6,691 nt of DNA, taken from NCBI GenBank assembly GCA_002405755.1, contig DHMK01000076.1, forward strand, positions 81,809 through 88,499, in the 5' to 3' direction. Shown one piece after another: positions 1 to 5,641 of this stretch. The notes beneath the pieces are model-generated. The model did no database searches. It had not been told where the DNA came from and saw only the letters and a program-made list of their open reading frames with translations. The stretch's first letter is position 1. Each line of letters starts with the position of its first letter. The position numbers were made by a program, and so were the translations under genes. This stretch comes from Clostridiales bacterium UBA4644. Lineage in GTDB: Bacteria > Bacillota > Clostridia > Oscillospirales > Butyricicoccaceae.

Positions 1-17
1 GCGACTAATGCTTTCAT
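1..17 (-). CDS. Start of a further operon gene (first five codons plus two bases, partial)
   Basis: Reading leftwards from 17, the sequence gives ATG and then codons for M-K-A-L-V before the window ends. A strong GGGAGGA ribosome binding site lies at 25-31, 8 bases before the ATG, and the gap to the cupin stop codon is 20 bases, so the gene is very likely the next one in the operon. An opening of this kind (charged residue, then a short hydrophobic beta strand) is common in flavodoxins and in zinc-type alcohol dehydrogenases or other Rossmann-fold proteins. Five residues cannot tell these apart, so the function is left open. Confidence 0.6.
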
Positions 18-37
18 GTTCTTGTCCTCCCTTGTAT

Positions 38-475
38 TTATTTCAGCTTGGCGTATTCCTCGTCTGTGACCGGCTCGCACCACTCGTTGCCGGTGTTCTC
101 ACCGGGCACCTCCACTGCGATGTGGCTGAACCAGGAATCGGCCTTGGCTCCGTGCCAATGCTTCACCTCCGGCGGGATAGTGATGACCGTGCCGGGCGTC
201 AGGCTGACGGCATCCTTGCCCGCTTCCTGATACCAGCCCTCTCCGGCAGTGCAGATCAGCAGCTGGCCGCCGCCCTTGGTAGCGTGGTGGATGTGCCAGT
301 TGTTCCGGCAGCCAGGCTCAAAGGTCACATTGGCCAGAAATACGGAGGACGCACCCGGCTGCGTCAGGGGCTTCAGATAGGACTGGCCGATAAAATACCG
401 GGCATACGCCTCGTTGGGTGCGCCGATGCCGAAGGCGTCCTGCTGTTCAAATGTCGTTTTGTCCATTGTTTTCAT
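38..475 (-). CDS. Cupin domain protein, single domain, 145 aa
   Basis: Small soluble single-domain cupin without a signal peptide, so presumably cytoplasmic. The first cupin motif lies around residues 54-80: a P-G turn (54-55), then His61 and His63 in WHIHH, with Gln71 near where the usual metal-binding Glu falls, and a closing G-E-G (78-80). The second motif lies around 94-109 (PGTVITIPPEVKHWHG), with His106 as the third likely metal ligand. His108 and His118 are further candidates. Cupins of this size next to CMD and aldo/keto reductase genes are frequent in bacteria, usually without an established substrate; a metal-dependent oxygenase, isomerase or small-molecule binding role is possible. 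The ATG at 475 is preferred because AAAGGAG (482-488) lies 6 bases upstream; a second in-frame ATG three codons later is less well spaced. The gene follows the CMD gene after 18 bases. Confidence 0.88.
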   Translation of the reverse strand: MKTMDKTTFEQQDAFGIGAPNEAYARYFIGQSYLKPLTQPGASSVFLANVTFEPGCRNNWHIHHATKGGGQLLICTAGEGWYQEAGKDAVSLTPGTVITIPPEVKHWHGAKADSWFSHIAVEVPGENTGNEWCEPVTDEEYAKLK

Positions 476-493
476 ACTGCACTCCTTTAACCG

Positions 494-1255
494 TTACGCT
501 TTTACTTCCGGCAGGACTTCATTCACACAGCCCAGTGCGTTCAGGGTACGGGGAAATCCGATGTAGGGTAAGCACACCGTCAGCGTCGCCAATAGAGTTT
601 CCTTGCTGTTGCCCACAGCGGCGTTGCCGCCCACATGAGCTTTGACCTGCGGCTCGCAGCCGCCCTGCGCGGCCAGAATGGCGAAGGTCAGCAGCTCCCG
701 CTCCGGGATGGTCAGGAACCTGCGGGTATAGAAGTCACCGAAGCAGTAGGCGGAGAGATAATCCTGAATGTTCTTCTGGTTTTCCGGCGCTGCGGCGCGC
801 ATGGCGTCGATATGCTCCCCGAAAATGGACTTTTGCGCGGCGATGCCATCAGGCAGTCTGCTTTCCTCCGTGACGGTCTGGCCGCTCTCCAAAGGCAGAG
901 CAACGCCTTTTTCCGCAAAGACTTCATTGACCGCGTTCACGGCGTTCTCCGCTTTGCCAAGACCGATGTAGGGGGCACAATGGTAGACCGCCTCGCGGAT
1001 CTCCTCCGGCTTTACCCCCACAGCGAGGGCGGCGGCGGTGTGGCGCTTGACCTCGTTCACGGTCTGGTTTGTGGTGGCAACGACTAAAATGACCAGCTCA
1101 CGCAGCTTGGCGGAGAGCTTTTCCTCAGCGTAGACCTCGCCATAGATCAGCCGCTCCTTGATCGCGAAAAATTCCGGGTCTGTTTCATGGATCGATGCAG
1201 ACGCTGCTCCATACAGCATCTGCACAGTCTGCTTCGCATAGTCTGTACATTTCAT
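494..1255 (-). CDS. Carboxymuconolactone decarboxylase (CMD) family protein with two CMD domains
   Basis: A 253-residue protein made of two tandem CMD/AhpD-like helical repeats, roughly residues 28-115 and 148-248. Each repeat shows the family pattern of a helix with L-x-x-(K/R)-E-L (LSAKLREL around 47-54; IPERELLTF around 183-191), then a polar helix ending in His (His72; His207), then an A-x-G turn and a PYIG element (95-98; 230-233). The AhpD-type C-x-x-C redox pair is absent. The first repeat has no cysteine in the active helix (TTNQTVNEVKRH), while the second keeps one, Cys200, in GGCEPQVKAH. True gamma-carboxymuconolactone decarboxylases also lack the redox pair, but this context (AKR, cupin, flavodoxin) does not suggest aromatic catabolism, so a role in small-molecule detoxification is inferred. 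The start at 1255 has GGGGAGG at 1264-1270, 8 bases upstream, and lies 15 bases after the AKR stop. Confidence 0.88.
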   Translation of the reverse strand: MKCTDYAKQTVQMLYGAASASIHETDPEFFAIKERLIYGEVYAEEKLSAKLRELVILVVATTNQTVNEVKRHTAAALAVGVKPEEIREAVYHCAPYIGLGKAENAVNAVNEVFAEKGVALPLESGQTVTEESRLPDGIAAQKSIFGEHIDAMRAAAPENQKNIQDYLSAYCFGDFYTRRFLTIPERELLTFAILAAQGGCEPQVKAHVGGNAAVGNSKETLLATLTVCLPYIGFPRTLNALGCVNEVLPEVKA

Positions 1256-1270
1256 CCCATTATCCTCCCC

Positions 1271-2128
1271 TTACTTACCACTGAATACCGGGAAAAAGCT
1301 GAATTCACCATAGTCCTTGATAGGCGCGGTCTGTTTCAGCAGCTCCATGTCATCCGGCGTGATGGTGAAATCCACTGTCGCATTGGCTTTCATGTGTTCA
1401 GGATCAGCCGTTTTAGGCAGAGCCACCGCGCCCAGCTCCAGCACATAGCGGATGCACAGCTGCGCGGCAGATACGCCGTATCTTGCGGCCATCTCCACGA
1501 TCATCGGATTCTTCAAAGCCTCGCCGTGGGCAATAGGAGAATAAGCTTCCACCAAAATGTCCTGCGTCGTGCAGGTGTCCAGTAGTCCCAGATCCGTATT
1601 GCTGATATGCAGCAGGATCTGATCGACCATGGGCCTCACGCGGCAATCCGACAGAATGTTGTCAAGATCCGGCTTGCGAAAGTTGGATACACCGATAGCC
1701 CGGAGCTTTCCGGCGGTGTAGGTGTCCTCCAACGCCCGCCATGCCGCGCGGTTGCCCTCTGCGTAGTCGCCGCCCCGGAAATCCGCCCACGGCTGGGGAC
1801 TGTGAATGATCATCATGTCCAGATAGTCGAGACCCATCTTTTCCAGCGTCTCGTCAATGGAACGGGCGGCAGAATCATAGTCCTTATGCTCAGCCGCCAC
1901 CTTGCTGGTGACAAAGATCTGCTCGCGGGGCAGGCCGCAGGTGCGGACGCCCTCCCCGACACCGGCTTCATTTTCATACGCCTGCGCGGTATCAATATGA
2001 CGGTAGCCCAGCGAAATGGCAGTCCGAACCGCTTCCGACGCCTGCGCGTCAGGAATGAACCATGTGCCAAGTCCCAGCTTGGGGATCTTCACGCCATTGG
2101 ATAATGTATAGGTTTCCTGTAAAATCAT
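1271..2128 (-). CDS. Aldo/keto reductase, 2,5-diketo-D-gluconate/methylglyoxal reductase-like
   Basis: A 285-residue (beta/alpha)8 NAD(P)H-dependent reductase with the complete catalytic tetrad: Asp46 and Tyr51 (GYRHIDTAQAYENE), Lys76 (VTSKV) and His109 (MIIHSPQP). Family hallmarks include LGLGTW (18-23), KLRAIGVSNF (141-150) and AYSPIAHG (195-202). It would reduce small aldehydes or ketones to alcohols in the cytoplasm; methylglyoxal and other reactive carbonyls are plausible substrates but not shown. In the cofactor loop ALPKTADPEHMKAN (236-249), Lys239 is present but the position often held by Arg in NADPH-preferring members is His245, so cofactor preference is uncertain. The ATG at 2128 has AAAGGAG at 2139-2145, 10 bases upstream. 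The 53-base gap to the preceding lipoprotein is the widest in the operon, yet no terminator is visible there, so co-transcription is likely. Confidence 0.93.
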   Translation of the reverse strand: MILQETYTLSNGVKIPKLGLGTWFIPDAQASEAVRTAISLGYRHIDTAQAYENEAGVGEGVRTCGLPREQIFVTSKVAAEHKDYDSAARSIDETLEKMGLDYLDMMIIHSPQPWADFRGGDYAEGNRAAWRALEDTYTAGKLRAIGVSNFRKPDLDNILSDCRVRPMVDQILLHISNTDLGLLDTCTTQDILVEAYSPIAHGEALKNPMIVEMAARYGVSAAQLCIRYVLELGAVALPKTADPEHMKANATVDFTITPDDMELLKQTAPIKDYGEFSFFPVFSGK

Positions 2129-2181
2129 ACTTTGCGCGCTCCTTTTTGCTTTATGTTATGTTTGCATCCGCTGTTTTCTTT

Positions 2182-2784
2182 CTATTCTACCACTTCGGCT
2201 GTGACGGAAGCAACAGTATTCAGGCTTTCCAGATATTCCACGCCGGATTCTACCGTTCCCAGCGGAACAAGCGAGGGGGACTCCCGAAAATCACGATAGA
2301 AAAAGCACAGGTTTCCCCACGGCGCATAGAAGCACAGGTCACCTCTCCGCGGGGTGCAGCGATCCGGCGCGCCGTCTGTTGCGAGCGTTTCATCAGGATA
2401 GGCAATTTTCTCTGTGCTGTTATAGTCCTCAAAGTTCAATTCCATGGGCAGCATCTCATAGAGGGACTCGGCGGCAGGGTTATCCTCCAGCCGCACAACG
2501 ATCTCATTTTCACCCACAAGGAAACGGATGCGTTTGGCGGTATCCATAGGCTGTTCCTCCTGTTCGGATTCTTCCTGCACATCGTCCGGCTGCGCGGGTG
2601 CAGCTTCCGATTCTTTCTGTTCTTCCGGCTGCACGGTTTGTGTTTCTTCTGGTTCTTCCACAGGTGAAACGGGTTCAAACTCGGCGGGCGGGATTGCTTC
2701 ATCCGGCTTTTTCTGTGCTGTGCTGCAGGCTGTCGCGGAAAATAGCAGTACCAATACCAGCAAAAGCAGAACGATCTGTTTCAT
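2182..2784 (-). CDS. Cyclophilin-like fold lipoprotein
   Basis: A 200-residue predicted lipoprotein. Residues 2-19 form a short signal peptide (K then a run of Leu/Val) ending in S-A-T-A-C, with Cys20 as the probable lipidation site. Residues 21-82 are a strongly acidic, Pro/Glu/Gln-rich linker without obvious fold. From about residue 84 a compact domain follows with the pattern of bacterial cyclophilin-like proteins: IRFLVGENEIVVRLEDNPAA, LPMELNFEDY (112-121), and GDLCFYAPWGNLCFFYRDF (148-166), then SLVPLGTVESG. Such domains are related in fold to peptidyl-prolyl isomerases but their enzymatic activity is generally unproven. Cys143, Cys151 and Cys160 lie in the folded domain, worth noting for an extracytoplasmic protein beside redox genes. 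The start overlaps the DUF4405 stop as ATGA, and AAGGAGG at 2792-2798 supports it. Confidence 0.85.
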   Translation of the reverse strand: MKQIVLLLLVLVLLFSATACSTAQKKPDEAIPPAEFEPVSPVEEPEETQTVQPEEQKESEAAPAQPDDVQEESEQEEQPMDTAKRIRFLVGENEIVVRLEDNPAAESLYEMLPMELNFEDYNSTEKIAYPDETLATDGAPDRCTPRRGDLCFYAPWGNLCFFYRDFRESPSLVPLGTVESGVEYLESLNTVASVTAEVVE

Positions 2785-3470
2785 AGGTTTCCCTCCTTTT
2801 TCTTCGGTTTTTGAAGCGCGCGGCCCAGGTAGTAGCTTCCTGCGGCAAACAGGATCATCATGGCAAGGTGCTCCGCAAAGAACTGCGCGGGCGGCTGGGA
2901 GAAGTCAAAAAATACAAACTGGCTTTTCAAAAAGAGGTAGTCGGCGATCTGATTTTTCCAAAAGGCATACACGCCGAAGCCTGCAAGGAGTAAAGTAAGA
3001 ACACGCAGGACTGCGGTACGCACGACGGAATATCCCTTGATCCCTGCCGCTTTCCTTGCCGTACCCATCATCATGCTCCAATGCAGGCCGAGGTGGGCAG
3101 AGAGAAAGAGAAAGCCCCAATAGGCACATACCATGTGCATTGTCCGCGCCAGCGACATACCGCCGTGAATATCCAGAAATGCGAAGGCGTAACGGCTCAT
3201 CATGCTGCCGCTGACCATAGAGCCGAGCATAGTCAGCAGAACCAGCAGCGCCAGCACGGTTTGCAAAAGGCGGAACGGTGTGTATTTCCCATGCCAAATA
3301 TTCTTGAGCCATCTGGCATTGAGTACATGGTGTGCGACAAACAGCACCAGCTCCGCCGCACCCAGCCACTCATGGGCCTTTTGCCCGGTGAACATGAACG
3401 CCATCAGCAGCAGGAGCAGGACGGTCATGCCAAGGTCCACCGTCATGCGGATGATCTGTTTGGGCTTCAT
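2781..3470 (-). CDS. DUF4405 family membrane protein, possible cytochrome b-like electron carrier
   Basis: A 229-residue membrane protein with about six hydrophobic segments: around residues 11-28, 37-55, 66-88, 110-130, 152-170 and 199-217. Histidines lie in or at the edges of these segments: His33, His47/His48, His102, His112, His126, His130 and His201. The spacing resembles heme-ligating histidines in small cytochrome b-type proteins, and DUF4405 proteins are generally considered related to that group; heme binding here is inference. The C terminus is Lys-rich (KPKKKEG), consistent with a cytoplasmic tail. The ATG at 3470 follows the flavodoxin stop after a single base and has no strong ribosome binding site (only GG-rich sequence at 3478-3490), which suggests translational coupling to the flavodoxin gene. 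This tight link supports a joint function with the exported flavodoxin. Confidence 0.82.
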   Translation of the reverse strand: MKPKQIIRMTVDLGMTVLLLLLMAFMFTGQKAHEWLGAAELVLFVAHHVLNARWLKNIWHGKYTPFRLLQTVLALLVLLTMLGSMVSGSMMSRYAFAFLDIHGGMSLARTMHMVCAYWGFLFLSAHLGLHWSMMMGTARKAAGIKGYSVVRTAVLRVLTLLLAGFGVYAFWKNQIADYLFLKSQFVFFDFSQPPAQFFAEHLAMMILFAAGSYYLGRALQKPKKKEGNL

Positions 3471-3471
3471 G

Positions 3472-4146
3472 TTACAGCCCCAAGCCTTCCAGCCATGCGG
3501 TCACATCATCCTGTGCGCCGTCCGCACGGGAACCGCTGACATGGAAACCGTCCAGCACCGACGCGCCGGAAGCGGCAGCGGTGATACTATTGATGCCGTT
3601 GCCAAAGCCACCGCCGCCGGAGGTGCAGAAAGGAACAACGGTCTTGCCGCTCCAGTCATAGGACTCCAGAAAGGTCAGCATGACCATGGGAACGTCGTTC
3701 CACCAGTTGGGATAGCCCACAAAAACGGTGTCATAGTCCTCCCAATTTTCCACGGTATTGGCTACGGCGGGACGGGTGTTTTCAGACTGCTCCACCTTAG
3801 CCTGATCGACCACGGCGTTGTAATCGTCAGAATACGGCGTTTCCGGTTCCACAGCGAACAGCTCGCCGCCCGTCGCATCCGCGACCATCTGCGCCAGCTT
3901 CGCCGTATTGCCAGACCACGAAAAATAGGCGATCAGGGTCTTTCCGCCCTCGCTCTCCGGCTCCTCATTGGGCGTTTCCTCCGACACTGGGGCAGGTGTC
4001 TCTGCGGCGGCATCAGGGTCAACACTTCCCGCCACAAAAGGATTTTCGGAATTATCCGTCGAAGGCTCGTCAGCGTTCTTTGTGCCGCAGGCGGCCAGCG
4101 TCAGCAGCATCGCCGCAGCCAGTAACAGGGAAAACAGCTTTTTCAT
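3472..4146 (-). CDS. Exported flavodoxin as a lipoprotein
   Basis: A 224-residue flavodoxin carrying a lipoprotein signal. Residues 1-19 are MKK plus a hydrophobic run ending in L-A-A-C, so Cys20 is the probable lipid anchor. Residues 21-67 are a Ser/Pro/Glu-rich linker. The flavodoxin domain starts at about residue 69: KTLIAYFSWSGNTAKLA contains the FMN phosphate loop (Ser76 to Thr81), VFVGYPNWWNDVP (141-153) the second FMN-contacting loop, and VVPFCTSGGGGFG (170-182) the third. All three loops look intact, so FMN binding is expected. It would act outside the membrane as a one- or two-electron carrier or an NAD(P)H-independent flavoprotein. The start at 4146 is chosen because it gives the signal peptide and has AAAGGAG (4156-4162) at a good distance; an upstream in-frame ATG at 4215 lies inside merR and is rejected. 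Confidence 0.92.
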   Translation of the reverse strand: MKKLFSLLLAAAMLLTLAACGTKNADEPSTDNSENPFVAGSVDPDAAAETPAPVSEETPNEEPESEGGKTLIAYFSWSGNTAKLAQMVADATGGELFAVEPETPYSDDYNAVVDQAKVEQSENTRPAVANTVENWEDYDTVFVGYPNWWNDVPMVMLTFLESYDWSGKTVVPFCTSGGGGFGNGINSITAAASGASVLDGFHVSGSRADGAQDDVTAWLEGLGL

Positions 4147-4150
4147 AGGG

Positions 4151-4504
4151 TTACACTCCTTTTTCTTTTTGTATTTCATGGCGCAGATAATCCAGACGCT
4201 GAAGCTGCCGCTCATGAAAGTGAATTTCGTCCAAGGTCTCGTTTCGCTTTTCTTCCATCATCCGCAGCCGCCTTTCGTCGCTGTCCGGCTGCTCCAGAAG
4301 CAGACGCATATAGATTTCTACTTCTTCGGCAGTAAAGCCGATGTCGTGCAGCGTCATAATGGTACTGAGTCGCTCCAGATCTTCATCGTCGTATTGCCAC
4401 ACCCCCATCACTTTTTTGACTGCGCCGCACAGTCCCCAGCTCTCATACTCCTGTAAAATGGAAACCGGGATATTGTAGCGCTCGCTTGCTTCCTGCTGCG
4501 TCAT
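4151..4504 (-). CDS. MerR family transcriptional regulator
   Basis: A 117-residue regulator with a MerR-type winged helix at the N terminus: TQQEASERYNIPVSILQEYESWGL (residues 2-25) for the helix-turn-helix, a wing with GVWQYDDEDLERLSTIMTLHDIGFTAEEV (34-62), then a dimerising helix rich in charged residues (about 73-114). The C-terminal effector part is very short and has no cysteine cluster; the only cysteine, Cys26, is in the DNA-binding half, so a metal- or mercury-sensing role is not supported. It probably senses a small organic or oxidative signal and controls the operon it heads. CAGGAG at 4513-4518 sets the start at 4504. Its final codons (K-G-V-stop) carry the ribosome binding site of the flavodoxin gene, only 4 bases separate the two, and a likely promoter lies at 4556-4584. 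Confidence 0.9.
   Translation of the reverse strand: MTQQEASERYNIPVSILQEYESWGLCGAVKKVMGVWQYDDEDLERLSTIMTLHDIGFTAEEVEIYMRLLLEQPDSDERRLRMMEEKRNETLDEIHFHERQLQRLDYLRHEIQKEKGV
4156..4162 (-). promoter_or_regulatory. Ribosome binding site of the flavodoxin gene inside the merR 3' end
   Basis: AAAGGAG on the minus strand lies within the last codons of merR and 9 bases ahead of the ATG at 4146. It decides the flavodoxin start in favour of the signal-peptide-bearing form and couples the two genes' translation. Confidence 0.8.
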
Positions 4505-4523
4505 CCGATCAACTCCTGAACAT

Positions 4524-4558
4524 AAAAAATACAGACATCCTCTTTGGATGCCTGTATT
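4524..4558 (-). terminator. Rho-independent terminator after lysR
   Basis: On the minus strand a 13-pair stem (4546-4558 with 4528-4540, one G-U pair, loop of 5 at 4541-4545) is followed by a run of six U (4524-4529), the first two of which can also close the stem. It lies about 53 bases after the lysR stop and just before merR. The plus-strand side lacks a U run, so it acts in one direction only. The promoter of merR overlaps its promoter-proximal arm. Confidence 0.85.
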
Positions 4559-4584
4559 GTATAACGCTTTTTCTGATATGTCGA
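4556..4584 (-). promoter_or_regulatory. Likely sigma-A-type promoter of the merR operon
   Basis: On the minus strand TCGACA (4579-4584, five of six bases of TTGACA) and TACAAT (4556-4561, five of six of TATAAT) are separated by exactly 17 bases. Transcription would begin near 4549, about 45 bases before the merR ATG. The -10 element overlaps the base of the lysR terminator stem. No clear inverted repeat is seen in the spacer, and the 17-base spacing is the ordinary optimum rather than the 19-20 bases of classical MerR-activated promoters. Confidence 0.65.
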
Positions 4585-4611
4585 ATACTTATTTTGAGAA
4601 AATATAAATGC

Positions 4612-5478
4612 TTAAATTGCATTTTTGATAAAGCTGAGAAACTGATCCGCTGCCGGGGAGTAAGTCTGGTCTTTCTTCCACGCCAGCACCGTTCCGGTCT
4701 CCAGCTTGGGCGAAAGCGGCACAAAGGTCAGCGCGTCAGAGATATTGTCCAGGTCAAAGCAGAACGCCGCACCTACGCCGTTTTTCACCATGTTGGCGGC
4801 GTTCAAAATCAGATTATAAGAAGCAGCAACTTCGATCTTGTCGTATGCGTCGCCAAACCATCCCGCCAGCTCGTTGCGGACAGTCTCGCGACCGCTGATG
4901 AGAAGCGGAACGCCCAGCAGATCTTTCGGTGTGACCACAGCTTTCTGCGCCAGCGGATGCTCCTTTGGCAGCAGGACTCCCCAACGATCCTTTTGCGGCG
5001 TTCGCAGAAAGGCATATCGGCCAATGTCCACCGGCTCGGTCAGAAGCCCCATATCCAGCAAGCCTTTTTCAATGCGCTCCTTGACGTCGTCGGCGTTGGC
5101 ACTGTAAATGCGGAACTGCACTTGGTTGTGCAGCCTGCGGAACTCCCGAATGTGCTCCGAAAGAAAGGTCATACCCACAGATTCGCCGCAGCCGATGGCG
5201 ACCTCGCCCGTCAACTCTGCCTCCGTATGCTGCAATTCCCGCTGAGCCTTGTCCGCCAGCTCAACGATCTCCTGCGCCCGGCGGCGCAGCAGCATCCCGT
5301 CATCCGTCAGGACAACACGGTACTGACTGCGGCGGAAGAGCTTTACACCCAATTCGTCCTCCAACTGCATAAGCTGGCGGGAAAGGGTTGGCTGCGTCAC
5401 ATGAAGCAGCGCCGCCGCTTTTGTGATATTTTCCTCCCGCGCCACAGCGAGAAAATAACGTAGGACACGCAGTTCCAT
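4612..5478 (-). CDS. LysR family transcriptional regulator
   Basis: A 288-residue LysR-type regulator. Residues 1-60 form the winged helix-turn-helix (MELRVLRYFLAVAREENITK, then AAALLHVTQPTLSRQL and LEDELGVKLF), followed by a linker helix (about 61-90) and a periplasmic-binding-like effector domain from about residue 92 (VAIGCGESVGM) to the end. Cys97 at the start of the effector domain is a possible redox-sensing or ligand-site residue, but this is inference. The ATG at 5478 is chosen over an in-frame ATG at 5517 because GAGGTGAT at 5483-5490 sits just ahead and the family normally begins M-E-L/I-R-x-L. Regulators of this type often control nearby aldo/keto reductase or flavodoxin genes; here the gene reads in the same direction as the likely target operon and is separated from it by a terminator. 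Confidence 0.95.
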   Translation of the reverse strand: MELRVLRYFLAVAREENITKAAALLHVTQPTLSRQLMQLEDELGVKLFRRSQYRVVLTDDGMLLRRRAQEIVELADKAQRELQHTEAELTGEVAIGCGESVGMTFLSEHIREFRRLHNQVQFRIYSANADDVKERIEKGLLDMGLLTEPVDIGRYAFLRTPQKDRWGVLLPKEHPLAQKAVVTPKDLLGVPLLISGRETVRNELAGWFGDAYDKIEVAASYNLILNAANMVKNGVGAAFCFDLDNISDALTFVPLSPKLETGTVLAWKKDQTYSPAADQFLSFIKNAI

Positions 5479-5501
5479 GAAGATCACCTCATGAAAATCA
5501 T
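5477..5501. repeat. Near-identical short direct repeats and a small palindrome at the lysR start
   Basis: ATGAAGATCA (5477-5486) and ATGAAAATCA (5491-5500) differ at one base and start 14 bases apart on the plus strand. The second copy also forms a perfect palindrome, ATGA-AAA-TCAT (5491-5501). The elements cover the likely -10 box, the ribosome binding site and the start codon of lysR. They could be an autoregulatory operator, or chance. Confidence 0.4.
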
Positions 5502-5525
5502 AGCGTAAAGCAGGCATTTTTGCAA
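5497..5525 (-). promoter_or_regulatory. Likely promoter of lysR
   Basis: On the minus strand TTGCAA (5520-5525, four of six bases of the -35 consensus) and TATGAT (5497-5502, five of six of the -10 consensus) are 17 bases apart. Transcription would start near 5490, giving a leader of only about 12 bases in which the ribosome binding site lies at the very 5' end. That short leader lowers confidence. Confidence 0.45.
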
Positions 5526-5602
5526 GGCAAATATGTGGCAGAAATGGATGAGAAGATGTTTATTCCTGCTGTGTTCTCGGCGAATAAAGCGGCAAAGAAT
5601 GC

Positions 5603-5634
5603 AAAAAGCAGTCCTGCTCTAAAACAGGACCGCT
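5603..5634 (-). terminator. Rho-independent terminator after the GNAT remnant
   Basis: On the minus strand a 10-pair stem (5625-5634 with 5607-5616, one G-U pair) with an 8-base loop (5617-5624) is followed by a U run at 5603-5607. It lies 8 bases after the stop codon at 5642 and ends the zinc-permease transcription unit ahead of lysR. Confidence 0.85.
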
Positions 5635-5641
5635 TGGATGA

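Noticed and set aside
2129..2210. Possible internal promoter before the aldo/keto reductase (TAGAAT as a -10 box)
   Set aside because: The only candidate -35 at suitable distance (TTGCTT, 18 bases away) matches only the first three bases, and no terminator precedes it; too weak to call.
2062..2667. A 201-codon plus-strand open frame opposite the cyclophilin-like lipoprotein
   Set aside because: The Phe/Leu/Arg-rich translation is the mirror of the acidic Glu/Gln linker on the minus strand and has no ribosome binding site.
3202..4125. A 307-codon open frame on the plus strand opposite the flavodoxin and DUF4405 genes
   Set aside because: It lies antisense to two well-recognised genes, has no family resemblance, and is explained by the codon bias of the real genes leaving few stops on the other strand.
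4524..4558. Attenuator or riboswitch controlling merR
   Set aside because: The predicted transcript start near 4549 removes most of the hairpin's 5' arm, and no alternative pairing or conserved aptamer pattern is seen; a plain terminator of lysR explains the structure.
4556..4584. Classical MerR operator with a long 19-20 base spacer
   Set aside because: The promoter spacer is 17 bases and contains no clear inverted repeat, so the classical twisted-spacer mechanism is not supported here.
4486..5463. A 325-codon open frame on the plus strand opposite lysR
   Set aside because: It is the antisense shadow of a clear LysR gene, with composition rich in Arg, Gln and His and no recognisable domain.
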